Assembly (NCBI GenBank): GCA_963978895.1
Contig: OZ022243.1
Span: 5,172,261 to 5,236,260, forward strand
Source: Erpobdella octoculata
Taxonomy: Eukaryota > Annelida > Clitellata > Hirudinida > Erpobdellidae
Direction of reading: 5' to 3'
DNA: 64,000 nucleotides
A model generated the notes under the pieces. The model worked only from the letters and a program-made list of their open reading frames with translations. It ran no database searches and had not been told where the DNA came from. Shown here piece after piece: positions 28,361-46,195 of this stretch (within the stretch, counting starts at the first letter, position 1; each line of letters opens with the position of its first letter). Made by a program: the position numbers and the translations under genes.

Positions 28361-28545
28361 AAACACAACCTAAGCAAGCGAGTAGACTCCTTGCTTGAGG
28401 GCCCCCTAACCCACAGTTTACGATTTCTTGAACGATTACAAGCAGTCGTTTTTCTTTGGGGGCTAGTGACGCCAGTGAGATTTGAACCACCGACCTGTTT
28501 CCCGAAAAGCAAATGTTTTATCCCGATACCACAAACGCCAAGTAA
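28361..28545 (-). repeat. tRNA-derived SINE, minus copy
   Basis: Reverse-complemented: TGGTATCGGGATAA (A-box-like), GGTCGGTGGTTCAAATCTCA (B box at 28478-28488), then AAGCAAGGAGTCTACTCGCTT, shared with the copy at 48755. It lies between genes D and C. Confidence 0.6.
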
Positions 28546-30157
28546 GTATTCCTTTGGAAATAAATAAACCTAGATGTTATTAACATAAGCTTTTTGTTTT
28601 AATTCAAAAGTAGTTCCGATTATAAAATTTGATGGTTTTTTAAAGTAAAATTTTCCAACTATGAAAAACAACTTTCTCATAAAATATCTGTCAATTGATT
28701 TTTAAAATTGTATTCAAATTAAAAACAATAAACAAACACTAGTTTTAAAAACTAATTTTTTAAACAACTCAAATAATTAATAATTAAACACACTGAGTTT
28801 AAAAAAATTAAAAACAATAATTATTTTTAAATGACTATAAAATATAGACTGAGATGATATGGTACAAAAACTCATGAAATTGTGTAAACTGAACTAATCT
28901 TGAAGTTATAAAAAACGCAAAGTTCACAAAACTACTCAACGATCAAATAACTAAATTTTATTATATTCAATCAAATCATCTTTTTTTGACCATTGATATA
29001 ATGTAATGGCTTACTATAGATATAAAATTAAATAAAACAAAAAAAGCTTTTTGGAGGTTTTTCTAAAGTTTTAATGTTTAAAAAGTTTGCAAATAAAAAA
29101 CTTCTTCCAAAAAAAACTATAAAGTGTTTTTTTTGGAATTCATAATCTTGGATCTAAAAAAAACATTTATAAGATAAGCAAAGATCACTGTGAAAGAAAT
29201 CAATGAAATCAGTGACAAACAAGTGAACCGTAAAAACAAGAATTTATTTTTCAAATCCTTCCTATTTCTGGATTTGCCGGCATATTTTAAACGACATTTT
29301 TTGAGTTTATATATGTAAACATCTATATTATTGTGTTGGATTTGCTTTTGTTATTTTTTATTAAAAAATAATTATGTGTTCAGAAAATTTTCAAACTTTA
29401 ACAAAATGCATGGTCATAAGGAACAAGCTTGTATTTTGCCGGTAAATTAGTTAAATATAACTTTCAAGGTTAGTAAACACTTAAGCAATCAATCAGGCAA
29501 GCATTCAAGCAAGCAAAGAAAACCGCCGGTAAAGGTAATATAAGTGATTTAGAAAATAATGGGAGATTTTTAAAAGACAATATTTGCTTAAAACTAGTTG
29601 AAAAAATGGCAGAATTAATTAAAAAAAGTGAAAACTTAACTGGATTTAACGATGTAAAAAAATGATAAGTTGTTAATCAAAATAAATTTGTTAATTAGGT
29701 TGGAAATGGTTTTTTTCACAAATGTCGTGTCAACAATAGCGCTATTTACTGGTGATAATCAATCTGCATGTTTTCATAGATTTATAGTAGCCACGAAAGG
29801 TGAACCAATTTCAAATTTACTCTAATAATGGTGAAGCAAAGAATTTAAACCTTTTTACTAGCAGTGTTTTGTTGAAAATAATGTATGTTGTTGTTCTATT
29901 TGTTTAAAAGTATTTTTTAGGAAGACTATTGAATCAATATTTGACTAACTATGTTTCAGTATATTTGTTTCAATATGGATATAAAGAATTGTGTCAGTTT
30001 TTTTGTCAACTGCGATTTTTTATTAGTTTGTAATCCCCAATCACCTCATCCCTACTAGTGTGGTTCTGAATAAACTGGAACTAATAATAATCACAGATCA
30101 TGAAATTTTTTGTAACTAATTCTATGTTTGCAAATAATACATTTTAATTCCAAACAT

Positions 30158-30173
30158 TTTATTGCATTTTATT
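30158..30173 (-). promoter_or_regulatory. Double polyadenylation signal of gene C
   Basis: Two AATAAA hexamers 10 bp apart (TTTATTGCATTTTATT on the plus strand), ~375 bp past the stop. Genes B (40067-40082) and A (51049-51064) have the same pair at the same place. Confidence 0.6.
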
Positions 30174-30545
30174 GCTTTCTTAATGAACAGAATTAAATTA
30201 AAATTACAATAATTCTCAGTTTAGATTTAATTTGAAATTGAGAAAGTTCACCAACGACGACAAAAAATCAACTATTAAAAAGTTAACTTGTTTTTATAAT
30301 ATTTAAAACACTCAACTGCGTGAAAACAACTAAAATATATGTTGCAACTGGTTATAGTGTCAATCTTAACAAAACGGAATAGTCAGCAGTAGACATAAAA
30401 ATGAAAAAAAAAATATGAAAATCCACAAAACTACTAAATACTAAAGTGACGACAAGCCTAAAACAGTTGCAAATAGCAACAAAATAATAATAAATGAATG
30501 ACTTTTTAAACTGTGAAATTAAACACGTCTCATCAAAAAATAAAG

Positions 30546-33426
30546 TTAATTACTGGAAATCATCATCCTACAGGCTTTCAAAGAATTATAAACACCCCCA
30601 TATGTATTCCATTGTAAGCCTTGACCAAACGGAACATTGGATGTGTTATAGAAAACACCATTTAAACATGAAACAAAACAACATGTGTACCACCAAGCTC
30701 CTTTATATGCGAGGGCACAATTGCTTCCACAAAATCCACCATAAATGTTATTTCTTTTGTCAAATGTAGAGAAGTTCTGCCCACTGTGAGCCAGCATTGA
30801 ATCTCCTGGACAAATTTAAATTATCAGAAATAACACGAAATTAATTAAATTATAAAATTCTTTTTTCTCATTGTGAAAAATAAAAACCTTGGTTTAAAAA
30901 CCTTGTTATTTAAAAGAAGAACAATTAAGGGTTTTAAGATTTGAATCATATGATCACAGTAGTAATACAGTCAATTTTATTTCTTCAATATTAAATGACG
31001 CAGTTAAAATTTTAATAAAACTTCTGTTTCTAAAACATTGGTTATTTTTAGTTTTTTTACTTTGAAATTTTGAAAATTAATAAACACAGTGTTTTTTTAT
31101 TAAACACATTTTCAGTCACCTTCAACATTGAAAGAAACTAATTTCCAAACAACCTGCAGTTCCAAAATATCCAGATATCATCAACGTGTACATTGAAGAT
31201 GGAGGACCAATTGCGAAATTGAGATATTCAGCATATGACGTGTTTCCATCAAATTTTTCTAATTCAATTCTCAGTTTATAATTCTTTCTGCTAGTCAAAC
31301 GGTGAAGCATGGAGTTGCCTGAAATTGTTGGTTCCTGATTTCAATTTTATGTCAAACAAGAATGTACAATAAACTAAGTTTTTAAAAACACACTTTTATA
31401 TTTTAAATGATGCAAATAGTTTTATAAATACAATAATAGTTTTACCAATGTTTATATTAATACTTTAGTCAATATTTTAATAGGTTTTTGTCATAACACA
31501 AACAGACAGAGAAGTCAAGTTAAAAGAATGTGTAAAAAAATGAAAGTCGTGACAAGGTTGTTAAGCATTTAGGATCACCTACCCATCCAAAACTCTTTAT
31601 CTAAATTTCCAAATCCATTTTCATAATCCACCCATCCTCTGTAGAAATTTGTTGATCCATCCATTCGACGTTGAATAACCTATGTGGGAAATTAAATAAT
31701 TTGCCAGATTGAATTTATTTTGTGAGAAAACTAGAACTTACCATATATTTAGTTCCACTTGTTGAAACCATACAATACACAGGATACTTTTCATTGTCAA
31801 TTTTCATCCAATATAAACCACTGTCTTCTGGATCATTACCAGGAATATTCTCACACTCTTCAATTACTGCAATTTTGAATTGACGAAAATTTGTATAATA
31901 AAGCTTAATTTTGAACAAACATATATATAACATTTTGAAATACACCCAACAAGTTAATCGCTGATAAATACAGTATAATCTCGCTATAACGTACCCTGGA
32001 TATAACGTACATTTGTCCCGTCCCTCCAATGTTAAATTATTCCGGCTATAACACATTTGGATATAATGTACATTGGCTATAACGTACTAGAATAATGGTT
32101 GCAATTAGAATATTTTTTACTTACTAATATAACGGATTATTCAACTCATTTACAAAGCATAGCCGGTATAATAAACGTTTATTGCAACAGCTGGAATAAA
32201 AAATGTGATGTTCAAGTCATCAATCGTCTGGTGTACTATTTCCGAAAATAAGTTATCAACCCTTTTTTGCATCTATTAGCCAGCATAGTGTTGCTGGTTG
32301 TCAAAATGTGTTTAAAACTGTTTTACAAATTGGAAAACCCTTATTGAATCAAATTAGTTTTAGACAAATATTTTAATTTATATTTTTATGAACTGATTAT
32401 GTATTTATAGCCCACGCACACAAATTTTGCGTTATATACACGAGATTATGTGCGCTGATATATAATTGTAATTAGAACGTATAAAAATTACAGTTTTTTT
32501 TCAGTAAATTTTACAAAACAAATAAATTTGAAAATTTTGTATATTTGAATATTATTTAATTATTGGTTTGTTGTTATTTTGTGATGCTCAACATGCGGTT
32601 GAAACGTAAAAGTAAGAATTTTTTTAGTGTATGTAAAATAGTAGCTGAAATCCGGCCCCGCGTATTTTTGAATTTTAAATCCGGCCAACACCGGACTGGA
32701 CCGTTTTTCAAATCCGCTGCATCTCTACTTATGTTAAATGTAAAACAGTTTATTATTTTTGCTTTAAAACGTTATTGAAAGAAACACTAAAGCTTACCTC
32801 CAAAATTACAAATTGATTTCATTTTGGGAACAACCTTGAAAAAACAGACAAATGTTATTTTAATAAACTTCTGGGAACATTTTTTAACATATTCAGCAAA
32901 CAGTTATTTAAAAAAAATAAAAAAAATAACTATTTTTTATTACTAAAACGTTTTCAAAGAAATAATTATTTACTCCGTAATAAACACCCAATGTGTTGTT
33001 TGTATTTGAGGTTACGTTTTTCAATGGACAGTAATTATCAAACAGCTGACAAAGTCCAGTAGAGATTTGATAATTGAATCCTAAACAAATTTGGATATCT
33101 CCAACCACTGGATACATTTCATGAAATTGGTATGATGAAAAAGTTAAGTTTTTGAAACTAGCAATGCTTTTATTGTTGACAGTATATGAAGCATATGGTA
33201 GTTGGTTCTCAAAAGTTAGATTTTGTCCAGTGCTAATCGAAGTGCATCGGTTTGCACATGCAAGTTTTGATGACAAAATCGAAACATTTGTTGGCGGCAT
33301 AGTACAACTCAACGTTTCTGTGCTTTTACCAAGCAGGGAACATTTTCTATAAAATCTTGTTTTTTGATTGTTTTCACTTAAATTTAAGGCAAGCAAAATT
33401 AAAATTAAGCCTAAAAACCTTGACAT
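30546..33426 (-). CDS. Fibrinogen-related secreted protein, gene C (six exons, intact)
   Basis: Exons (minus): 32974-33426, 32798-32834, 31742-31866, 31583-31679, 31154-31318, 30546-30805. All splice sites are GT-AG. Phases 0,1,0,1,1 agree and give 378 residues. Signal peptide ~1-20 ([20 protein letters not shown]). The PAN-like Cys domain includes [28 protein letters not shown] and [10 protein letters not shown], plus six or more Asn-X-Ser/Thr sites. The micro-exon encodes [12 protein letters not shown]. The fibrinogen-related domain has [57 protein letters not shown] and [10 protein letters not shown] at the end. The usual DxDND calcium loop reads [10 protein letters not shown]. It is the most compact member of the cluster. 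Inferred role: an extracellular recognition lectin, as for other invertebrate fibrinogen-related proteins; not demonstrated. Confidence 0.92.
31969..32235. mobile_element. pogo/Tigger-like remnant in intron 2 of gene C
   Basis: ACAGTATAATCTCGCTATAA, CGTACCCTGGATATAACGTAC and further GGCTATAACGTAC repeats resemble the termini of pogo/Tigger (Tc1-mariner) elements. The downstream 150 bp (TCATCAATCGTCTGGTGTAC..) also occur in the same intron of gene A at 53213-53580. The insertion therefore probably predates the A/C duplication. Confidence 0.5.
32638..32725. mobile_element. hAT-like terminus with CCGGCC repeats
   Basis: AATCCGGCCCCGCG, ATCCGGCCAACACCGGACTG, and CCGCTGCATCTCTA, which reverse-complements to TAGAGATGCAGCGG, a hAT-type end. 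Solitary; it lies ~70 bp from exon 2 of gene C. Confidence 0.4.
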
Positions 33427-33744
33427 TACTATTTGCTAAAATGAACAAATTAGAAAAATAAAATTAACGCTAATAATCTTAAAAGCTACAAAACTACTTA
33501 TGTAATTTGAATTTATTTGTAATGTCGTTTAGAAACGGACAAACATCAACAAATTGTTTGTTTACAAAAACTATTAGCAACTAACTTTTTTATGATAATG
33601 TAAAATTGATTTCTTTTAAAAGATAAAAATCCCTGTTTTTATCATTTCATGAATACACATTTTAATAAGGTAGTTTAACAGGACACACAATGACGTTCAA
33701 CAGGATATACATTGGCGTTTAACAGAAAACACTGTGATGTTTAA

Positions 33745-34195
33745 TTCCATACACCGTAATAAACTCCTATTGTGTTGTTAGTATTTGAGACCACATTTGT
33801 TATTGAACAGTAGTTATCAAACATCTGTCACAATTCAATGGATGTTAGATGATTGAATCTCAGACAAATTTGAATATCTCAAACAACTGGAGACATTTCA
33901 TAAAATTGGTAAGGTGTAAAAGAGAAGTTCTTGAAAGTTACCAAGTTTTCTTTGTTGTTAGTATACATAGAAGATGGTAGCTGGTTTTCAAAAGTTAGAT
34001 TTTGTCCACTGCTAATCGAGGTGCATAGATTTGCACACTCGTATTTTGATGACACAATCGAGACATTTGTATGTGGCATGGTGCAACTCAACTTTTCTGT
34101 GCTTTCACCAAGCAGAGAACATTTTTTATGTTATCTTATTTTAACACAGCCTTATTGCAAAGTTATTGCAATTTGGATTAAAAGTGAGATATAAA
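33745..34195 (-). pseudogene. Relic of a fibrinogen-related gene exon 1
   Basis: The minus strand aligns with exon 1 of genes A-D: KCSLLGESTEKLSC, CTMPHTNVSIVSSKYECANL, FENQLPSSMYT, YQFYEMSPVV. It lacks the start ATG, has stop codons in the signal-peptide part and in the last third, and keeps a degraded GVYYG-like end near 33752. The first part (FYISLLIQIAITL) is closest to gene D. No other exons follow before gene C exon 1, so this is a lone duplicated exon. Confidence 0.8.
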
Positions 34196-34440
34196 ACTTT
34201 GATTTCATTTCTCAGTGAAATGTTTTTTTAAAAGAAATAAAAGCGTTTCTTTTATTTATTTTTTTTAAATTAATAAATTGCTTGGTAAGTTTTTTAAACG
34301 TTAACTGAGTTATTTAGTTTTTATAGTTTGTCAGAAGCAATTATAGTTAGAACATAACAAACTGTTTGTTTACAAAGCTAACAAATGCTGACTAATTGGT
34401 GATGTTGTTAATTTGAATTCAACCAAATTAAAACGTTCGT

Positions 34441-34585
34441 TTTTAAAACAAACCAACAATTGGTTAAACCATTAATTAATTAAACAAACCACTAATTAGT
34501 TAAACCATTAATTAATTCAACAAACCACTAATTAGTTAAACAAACTACTAATTAGTTAAACAAACCACTAATTAGTTAAACAAAA
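34441..34585. repeat. ~20-bp tandem repeat rich in TAATTAG
   Basis: Unit AAACAAACCACTAATTAGTT and variants (ACCATTAATTAATT), about six copies with few changes. It lies ~1.0-1.2 kb upstream of the gene C start. Each unit carries a TAATTA core, the consensus of many homeodomain binding sites. Confidence 0.8.
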
Positions 34586-34589
34586 TGTG

Positions 34590-34800
34590 TATTGAAACTT
34601 AACAGGGTTTACATAAGTGTTTAATAGAATTTCATTAACGTTGAAATGTACTGTACTGAAAGCACTGTACAATGTACAGTGTACATTAGCATTCAACAAA
34701 ATGTTCTATACATAAGCGTTTAACAGAATGTACTTTACCTTAGAGTGTAGCTGATTATATAAGCTGACGTTAAACAGAATACACATTGATGTTTAGAAAT
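34590..34800. repeat. Degenerate minisatellite with TTAACAGAATGTACA-type unit
   Basis: Repeated variants of ACATTNNCGTTTAACAGAATGT. Related stretches are at 33665-33750 and 46435-46515, in each case on the 5' side of a fibrinogen-related gene or relic. Copy boundaries are fuzzy. Confidence 0.5.
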
Positions 34801-35717
34801 TGCACTTTTGTTGCTGACATGATGTCTTTTATTTCTAGAAGTAACTCACAATCGTTTGAAATGCTGCCTTTTGCAGCATATATCAAAATAAAAAAGGATG
34901 AAATTTTGTTAGACGTTTTTGTTGCCGTCAAATTTTATTTGAACAAATTACCATTTACTTTAAAAAAAACAAAAAGTTCATGTTACCTGTAGCATTTTAT
35001 TCGTTTTCATACTCAGATTTATTTAAACCTAGAAAAAAATTGTTAGTAAACTGCAAAACTGTTAAGCAGCATAATTAATGAAAACTTTTGAATTTAAATT
35101 AGATAAGAAATTGAAAGTATAATTTAAACTATAATAAGTTGAAATTGATCAAACAGAGATTAATTTTAATTTTAGTATAGTAATTTAGAGTTTTTTGATT
35201 GCAATCTTGACAGCAAATTAATAAACATCAAACGCACATTTGTTTACAGCGATGAGTGTCAAAACTATTCATTAGAGAATTATCATTAATGTAATTCAGA
35301 CTCAAATTCGCTTTGTATTACATGTCAGTGTGACGTTGAAATTGTGTTATTGATTTTTAAAATTATAAAATTTCCAAGCTCCAGGTGATATCAAAGTGAC
35401 AATTACAAAACTTACAAGCATTTTTCAGAATGTTTCAGCTTATTAACTACCTCGAAAATCGTATCACATCCTCCAAATTTTGCAGCACTGAACTAAACTA
35501 AACAATGTACACTTAACATCATCTGTGAAAGATTCGACATACGATATTGCCGATCGTAAACCGGTTTGTTAAAATGGTTTTGTAATTTATTGAAAGATGA
35601 TAAAATAAATCCTTTTTTTCCGGCATTTTCTACAAGACCTCCAGGACTTTCACAAAACAGAAAAATGATATTTCAGGAACCCAGATATACAATAATATTG
35701 ACAAGTTTGAATAACAG

Positions 35718-35950
35718 TCAATCTATCAGTTTTGTATTAGAGTCATGAGAGGTTATTTGACATTGGCAGTGTAAGATGTAGATGTCACATCTTACGTATA
35801 TTTGTGTAATTGGTTTTTGAGATTCGATTTCCAACTTTTTCATTTTATATTCGTGATCTCGTTGTTTGCGCTCACGTTGAAGTTGAAGTTCTTGCTGAGC
35901 TTTTTTCTCTTCCCGTTCCTCCATTCTTCTAACTCTTTCTGCATCTCATA
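35718..35950 (-). pseudogene. Retroelement gag-like coiled-coil fragment
   Basis: Minus-strand frame with MEEREEKKAQQELQLQRERK followed by QRDHEYKMKKLEIESQKP, a Glu/Lys/Arg/Gln coiled coil similar in style to the gag at 1-771. About 45 codons are informative; the remainder is not recognisable. It is head to head with the protease fragment that follows. Confidence 0.4.
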
Positions 35951-35955
35951 AAACT

Positions 35956-36342
35956 ATGAGATTTCGTGAAATATTGCATCAAAACGGGACAGCAGCAGCA
36001 ATCTCGATCAAAGTCTATACACCTAAAACAATGAGCAGTCCTCAAAATCTCCGAACAAACGTCACCAATTCAGTTGTTCAACAGCAATCTACATTAACAA
36101 CGTTCAGGTTCAACCTCGACTCTGGAGCCAAGGCAAACTGCATGTCGTACAGCACGTTAATATCACTCTGGTATCTCAGCAATGTCGGTCCAACATAAGA
36201 ACTACTTTCTGGGTACACCGATGCTTCCAAAATCCTGAAGATCGTCTACAAGGGTCAGTTTTACATCGTAAATCACGAAGCGCCCGTCATTATCGGTCTG
36301 CCCACCTGCATCAAGCTGAATCTGATCAAGCGACATATCTGA
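35956..36342 (+). pseudogene. Retropepsin (retrotransposon protease) fragment
   Basis: One frame interrupted by a TAA at 36196-36198. Before the stop is FRFNLDSGAKANCMSYSTL, which fits the D(S/T)GAxAN active-site block of LTR-retrotransposon proteases. After it, in the same frame, EAPVIIGLPTCIKLNLIKRH fits the C-terminal (I/L)(I/L)G block. The next domains (reverse transcriptase) are absent. Confidence 0.65.
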
Positions 36343-36534
36343 CGCCCGTTACGACATCACCACTGGCTCAACTACCGACGGCACTGCCACCATGCCTACG
36401 GAAAACTTAGGAACGAACTGTCAGGCCACCCATCAGATTTCGGGAATATGTCTCGAACTAACGTTTTGTCCTCAAAAAGGGAGGTGTCATATACAGGCTT
36501 TGATATTTTTGTTTTTCTGTCTACATACTTGAGC

Positions 36535-36578
36535 AATAGATCCATCCATTCGACGTTGAATAACCTGTGTTTAAAACA
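36535..36578 (-). pseudogene. Relic of fibrinogen-related exon 4
   Basis: The minus strand reads intron-like TTTTAAACACAG then GTTATTCAACGTCGAATGGA, encoding VIQRRMDGS exactly as exon 4 of genes A-C, before similarity stops. It keeps the splice acceptor. It lies between genes C and B and is the only trace of a further gene copy here. Confidence 0.75.
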
Positions 36579-36814
36579 AAATTGAGTAAATTGTAGTAAG
36601 CCGCACACGATGTTACAGGTGAGCGCTCCTTTGCTCGCTTAGCTCGCGCTAGCTAGTGGCAACATTTGCACCTTTTCACCTTGCGCGACTTCTTCTTCGT
36701 TGTTCTCGTCGTTCTCGTTGTCCGCCATATTTATTAGTTCAGCCTCGACTTCGAACCTTGTTTCCATTTCCTTTCGACATTTCGTTAGAAATGTCAGCAA
36801 ATAAACTGAATTGT

Positions 36815-36990
36815 GGGAGAGATGATGATGATAACGAAGTTAGTGATGATGATGATGACGACGACAGCTATGATGGTGATGATGATAGAGGTGATGGTGA
36901 TGATGATTATAGTGATGATGATAATGATAACGATAAAGGTGATGGTGATGATGATTATAGTGATGATGATGATGATGATGATGATTTACT
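36815..36990. repeat. (GAT)n-rich low-complexity tract
   Basis: Imperfect GAT repeats containing a duplicated ~60-bp subunit (GGTGATGGTGATGATGATTA). The frame through it (36656-37030) is mostly Asp with Gly/Tyr/Ser. It has an ATG at 36791, but nothing else supports a gene. Confidence 0.8.
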
Positions 36991-37219
36991 GTTTTTTCAG
37001 TTGACGAAAACGAAAAGCTCCGTTAAATGAAAATAAATTATCACCTTAAATGATAAACGTAAAACTAGCGGAAACTGAACGAAGCGCAACTGAACCGGAG
37101 ATTTATTAACGGAAACTATTTGGATTTTTGAAAAGGATGCTGAACGTACAATTTTAGAATTTAATTGTGTTTATTTCGACTTTTATATTATGTGTACTAA
37201 GTGGTTAGGAATCCGAAAT

Positions 37220-37490
37220 GAAGTTCAATGGAAAACAAGTAAAGGAAAAAACGGGTTTTCTAAGACAAACTTTAATTTCAAATACACTCGATTTAGAAAT
37301 ACGATAAATGTTCAAATAAAGTTTTTTTTAATTGAATCATGTATTGTCATCCAGTATAAAGCTATGCTGAATGTTTCAGCTTTCTAGCTAGTCAAAAACC
37401 TGGTTAAATTTTACTTGCAAGATTTGCGTACAGAGAAAGTTACACACACACACAAACAGAAATTGTAACCTAAATAAAAGTTTGTAAAAA
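37220..37490 (+). repeat. Interspersed repeat R1, near-complete plus copy
   Basis: Best example of the family, from AACAAGTAAAGGAAAA through ATACACTCGATTTAGAAATA, ATGTATTGTCATCCAGTATA and (CA)n, to CCTAAATAAAAGTTTGTAAA. Confidence 0.65.
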
Positions 37491-37517
37491 GTTTTTTTTA
37501 TTCGTTGGTGTGTGTGT

Positions 37518-37522
37518 GAGAG

Positions 37523-37573
<51 letters not shown>

Positions 37574-37595
37574 AAGAGAGAAAGAAAGAGAGTGT
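37518..37595. repeat. (GA)n / GAAA simple repeat
   Basis: Purine-only tract bounded by GTGTGTG on both sides. A second purine tract is at ~38108-38170. The Ser/Leu-rich minus-strand frames across these are artefacts. Confidence 0.9.
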
Positions 37596-38453
37596 GTGTA
37601 AGAGTGGAAAAGTCGTGTAGAAGAAGTTCCATATTAAGATGCTGTGCTGCTCACTCCACACGACAGCGATGATGATTAGCAACGTAATAAAATAAAAACC
37701 AACTGCATTGTACATGTGCTCGATGATCATCACACACACTCTTTCTATTTTTCTGTGTCTGTCTGTCTGTCTCTTTCTCTCTTTTTCTTTATATGCGTGT
37801 CTCATATATTTCGCCCTCTTAAATTTTTTTTTCAAATTTTTAATTTTTCCTTAAGTTAACCACTCCTCCTTCAATTTTTAATTTTTATATTTATAACTTT
37901 TTACTGAATTTATATTGGGTTTATTTTTAATTCTTTGAATAATTGGGTTGAATTTTTTTGCTAGAATATTATTGAAACTTGCCCCGTTTAAAACAGCAAA
38001 AGAAAAAACAAGATAAAAAGATAAATAAAACAAAAAAAACAGATTTAAATAAATGAATATAAAAAATGAAGGAGACGAAACAAACAGAATCAGATGATTA
38101 AAAATGATCAAAAGAAAAAGAGAAAGAGAGAGAAAGAAAGAAAGAGAGAAAGAGAGATAGAGTGAGAAAGAGAGAAGAGACCAAAAAGAGAGATAGAGAC
38201 ATACAGAATTGAACTGTAGCAGCTTCTGTCTGCCATAAAAAAAAAACTTAGGTGTCGTGGAAAAGTTGTGCAAGCTGGAAATGTACGATCGTTCCACGCA
38301 GGGCTCTTTCACACAACTGCAATATTGAACATGGCTGAGGTTTTTTTTTCTGTTTTTCTTTTTTATAGGCTTCGGTGGATACTTGGATACGGCAGTTCAA
38401 TGATTTACGCGAGCCGACACTACACATCAGGACCGTGGGCTTACCCCATGGGT

Positions 38454-38466
38454 GGGGGGGGGGGGG
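38454..38466. repeat. Run of 13 G
   Basis: GGGT followed by 13 consecutive G, unusual in this AT-rich DNA. It could form a G-quadruplex or be a sequencing artefact. Confidence 0.7.
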
Positions 38467-40066
38467 TTGAAAGAAAAATACCATTAGAAAATATAAAGTG
38501 AGAAACGTAAAAAATTAAATTAAATTGTTTATTTTAGTTGTTGGTTCTGTTTAATAAAACTTTAAAAACGAATTCAAAGTCTCTTGATAAAGAAAGCGTG
38601 GTCTTGACGACCACAAAATAATAGATAATTCGTAATAACGTTTATCAAAAATTAAAAATAAAACGGTTGTAATGTAAATCGGATTTCACTAGCCATTGTG
38701 TAAAATGTCAATTCGAAGGTGAAATTGTTCTAGAAAAACTATGTACAAAATTCAACTTTAATGAGGTCTATTTAATTTTAAAATTTGTTTTTGTACAGAT
38801 GTTTTGTAGTTGACAAAATACAATACATCACAAAACAGGCTGTCATTAATAATATTTTAGACACACTTACAAAAATTGAAGGGTTTTGGTTTAATTTATC
38901 CACTAATTGACTAACGCACAACTTCTAACTTTTTAGCATACTGAAAGCAACTATGCTCAAACGTTTTAAATAATGAGATAGTTATATGTACTAACAATAT
39001 GAAAACAAAATATGTGAGGTCAGAATATTTTATATTAATGCTGATGCTTTATTAAAAAAACTAATAAAAATAAATTTGAAAAAAAAACTAATTTTTAAAA
39101 TGTTTTTAGAATTAAACTGGCAATGAAATAAATTCAATTAGTTATATAAAAATATTTTGAATAATTTATTCAACAACAAATAAAATTTAAAATAGTTTTG
39201 GTAAATACGCAAAGCAGAGTACCACTTCTAGTATGATTCATGCATTTCCATATAAGTAAACAAAAACATTACCAATTATTCTAACGTTTAAAAGAATTTA
39301 TCAAATAGCTCGTACAATCGACAATTGTATTCATTGAATTTTTCACTGAAACGATGACATGAGTGGAATACTTTCCAATTTCATTATTTGATATTTCACA
39401 GGATCAAATGATGAAACTGATAGAAGTTGTCAAACTGTTTCCATAAATTAGCAAGTTTGTAATAGAACTGAAAAGAAATGTTTTTGCTTGCTCTTAGCAG
39501 AATAACAGCAGGTAACTGGTGTTTACGCTTTTTTATGACATTTTAGCCAACCGTATCTGATGAAATCATATTGCATAATGAATGGTTTTATTACAGTATT
39601 AAAAAAATGAAAACTTGTTAAAATGGTTAACAGACTAATAACATAAGCTGCATTAAAACGGAATAATAGAGCGTCAAAGTTTTTTTTTAATTCACTTTTA
39701 TAATGCTTGAAGCAAAAAACTAAAGCTGCAACATATTTTGTAGTTTAAAAGTTGCTCAAATGTTTTTATTAGCAGTTCTTTGTTGAAAATAATGCATCTG
39801 TTGAAAATTTTTTTTGCCTAATTTGCATAAGAAACATTTCTTAAAAGACTATTGAATCAATATTTTACAAACTATGTTTCGTATATAAGCTTAAAATTGA
39901 ATTCGAATAATTGTGTGAGTTTTTGTCAACTGCGTTTTTTGTTTAAGTAACTTTTAGATTGTTATCCACAATCTCCGCATCCCCCACCAACTGAACTAAT
40001 AATCACCCATCATAAACTTTGTAAATATTTCTATGTTTGCAAATATTACTTTTCAATTCTAAACAC

Positions 40067-40082
40067 TTTATTGCATTTTATT
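40067..40082 (-). promoter_or_regulatory. Double polyadenylation signal of gene B
   Basis: Two AATAAA motifs on the minus strand, 10 bp apart, ~370 bp past the stop. The 3' flank is shared with genes A and C. Confidence 0.55.
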
Positions 40083-40440
40083 TTTTTTCTAAATTAAATA
40101 CAAATTACAATAATTTTTTGATTAGATATAATTTGAAATGGAGAAAGTTCTTTAGCAATGTCAAAAAGTCAACTATAAAAAAAGTTATCTAGTTTTTAAT
40201 ATTTAAAATAACTACATGAAAACAATTAAAAAATATACCGTAACTCGTTATAGTGTCAATACTAATAAAACGGTATAAGCAGCACTACACATAAACATGA
40301 AACAAAATATGAAAATCCACGAAACTACTAAATACTAAATATCTGATATGACTACTTCAAAGAATAATAAAATAATCGTAATAAAATGATTTAGTTTTTT
40401 TTAACTGTGAACATTAAACACGTCTCATCAACAAATAAAG

Positions 40441-46195
<5,755 letters not shown>

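Noticed and set aside
34441..34585. CRISPR-like regular repeats
   Set aside because: Units are contiguous without unique spacers, in eukaryotic DNA; this is a plain tandem repeat. The 157-bp satellites were rejected as CRISPR for the same reason.
36656..37030. Asp-rich 124-codon frame
   Set aside because: Dominated by a (GAT)n tract with an internal duplicated subunit; no flanking domain, and nothing similar nearby.
37470..38312. Ser/Leu/Phe-rich minus-strand frames
   Set aside because: Produced by GA/GAAA purine tracts; no signal peptide plus domain structure, only low complexity.
38454..38466. A G-quadruplex regulatory element
   Set aside because: A single G13 run without the spaced G-tracts or gene context needed; could be a sequencing artefact.
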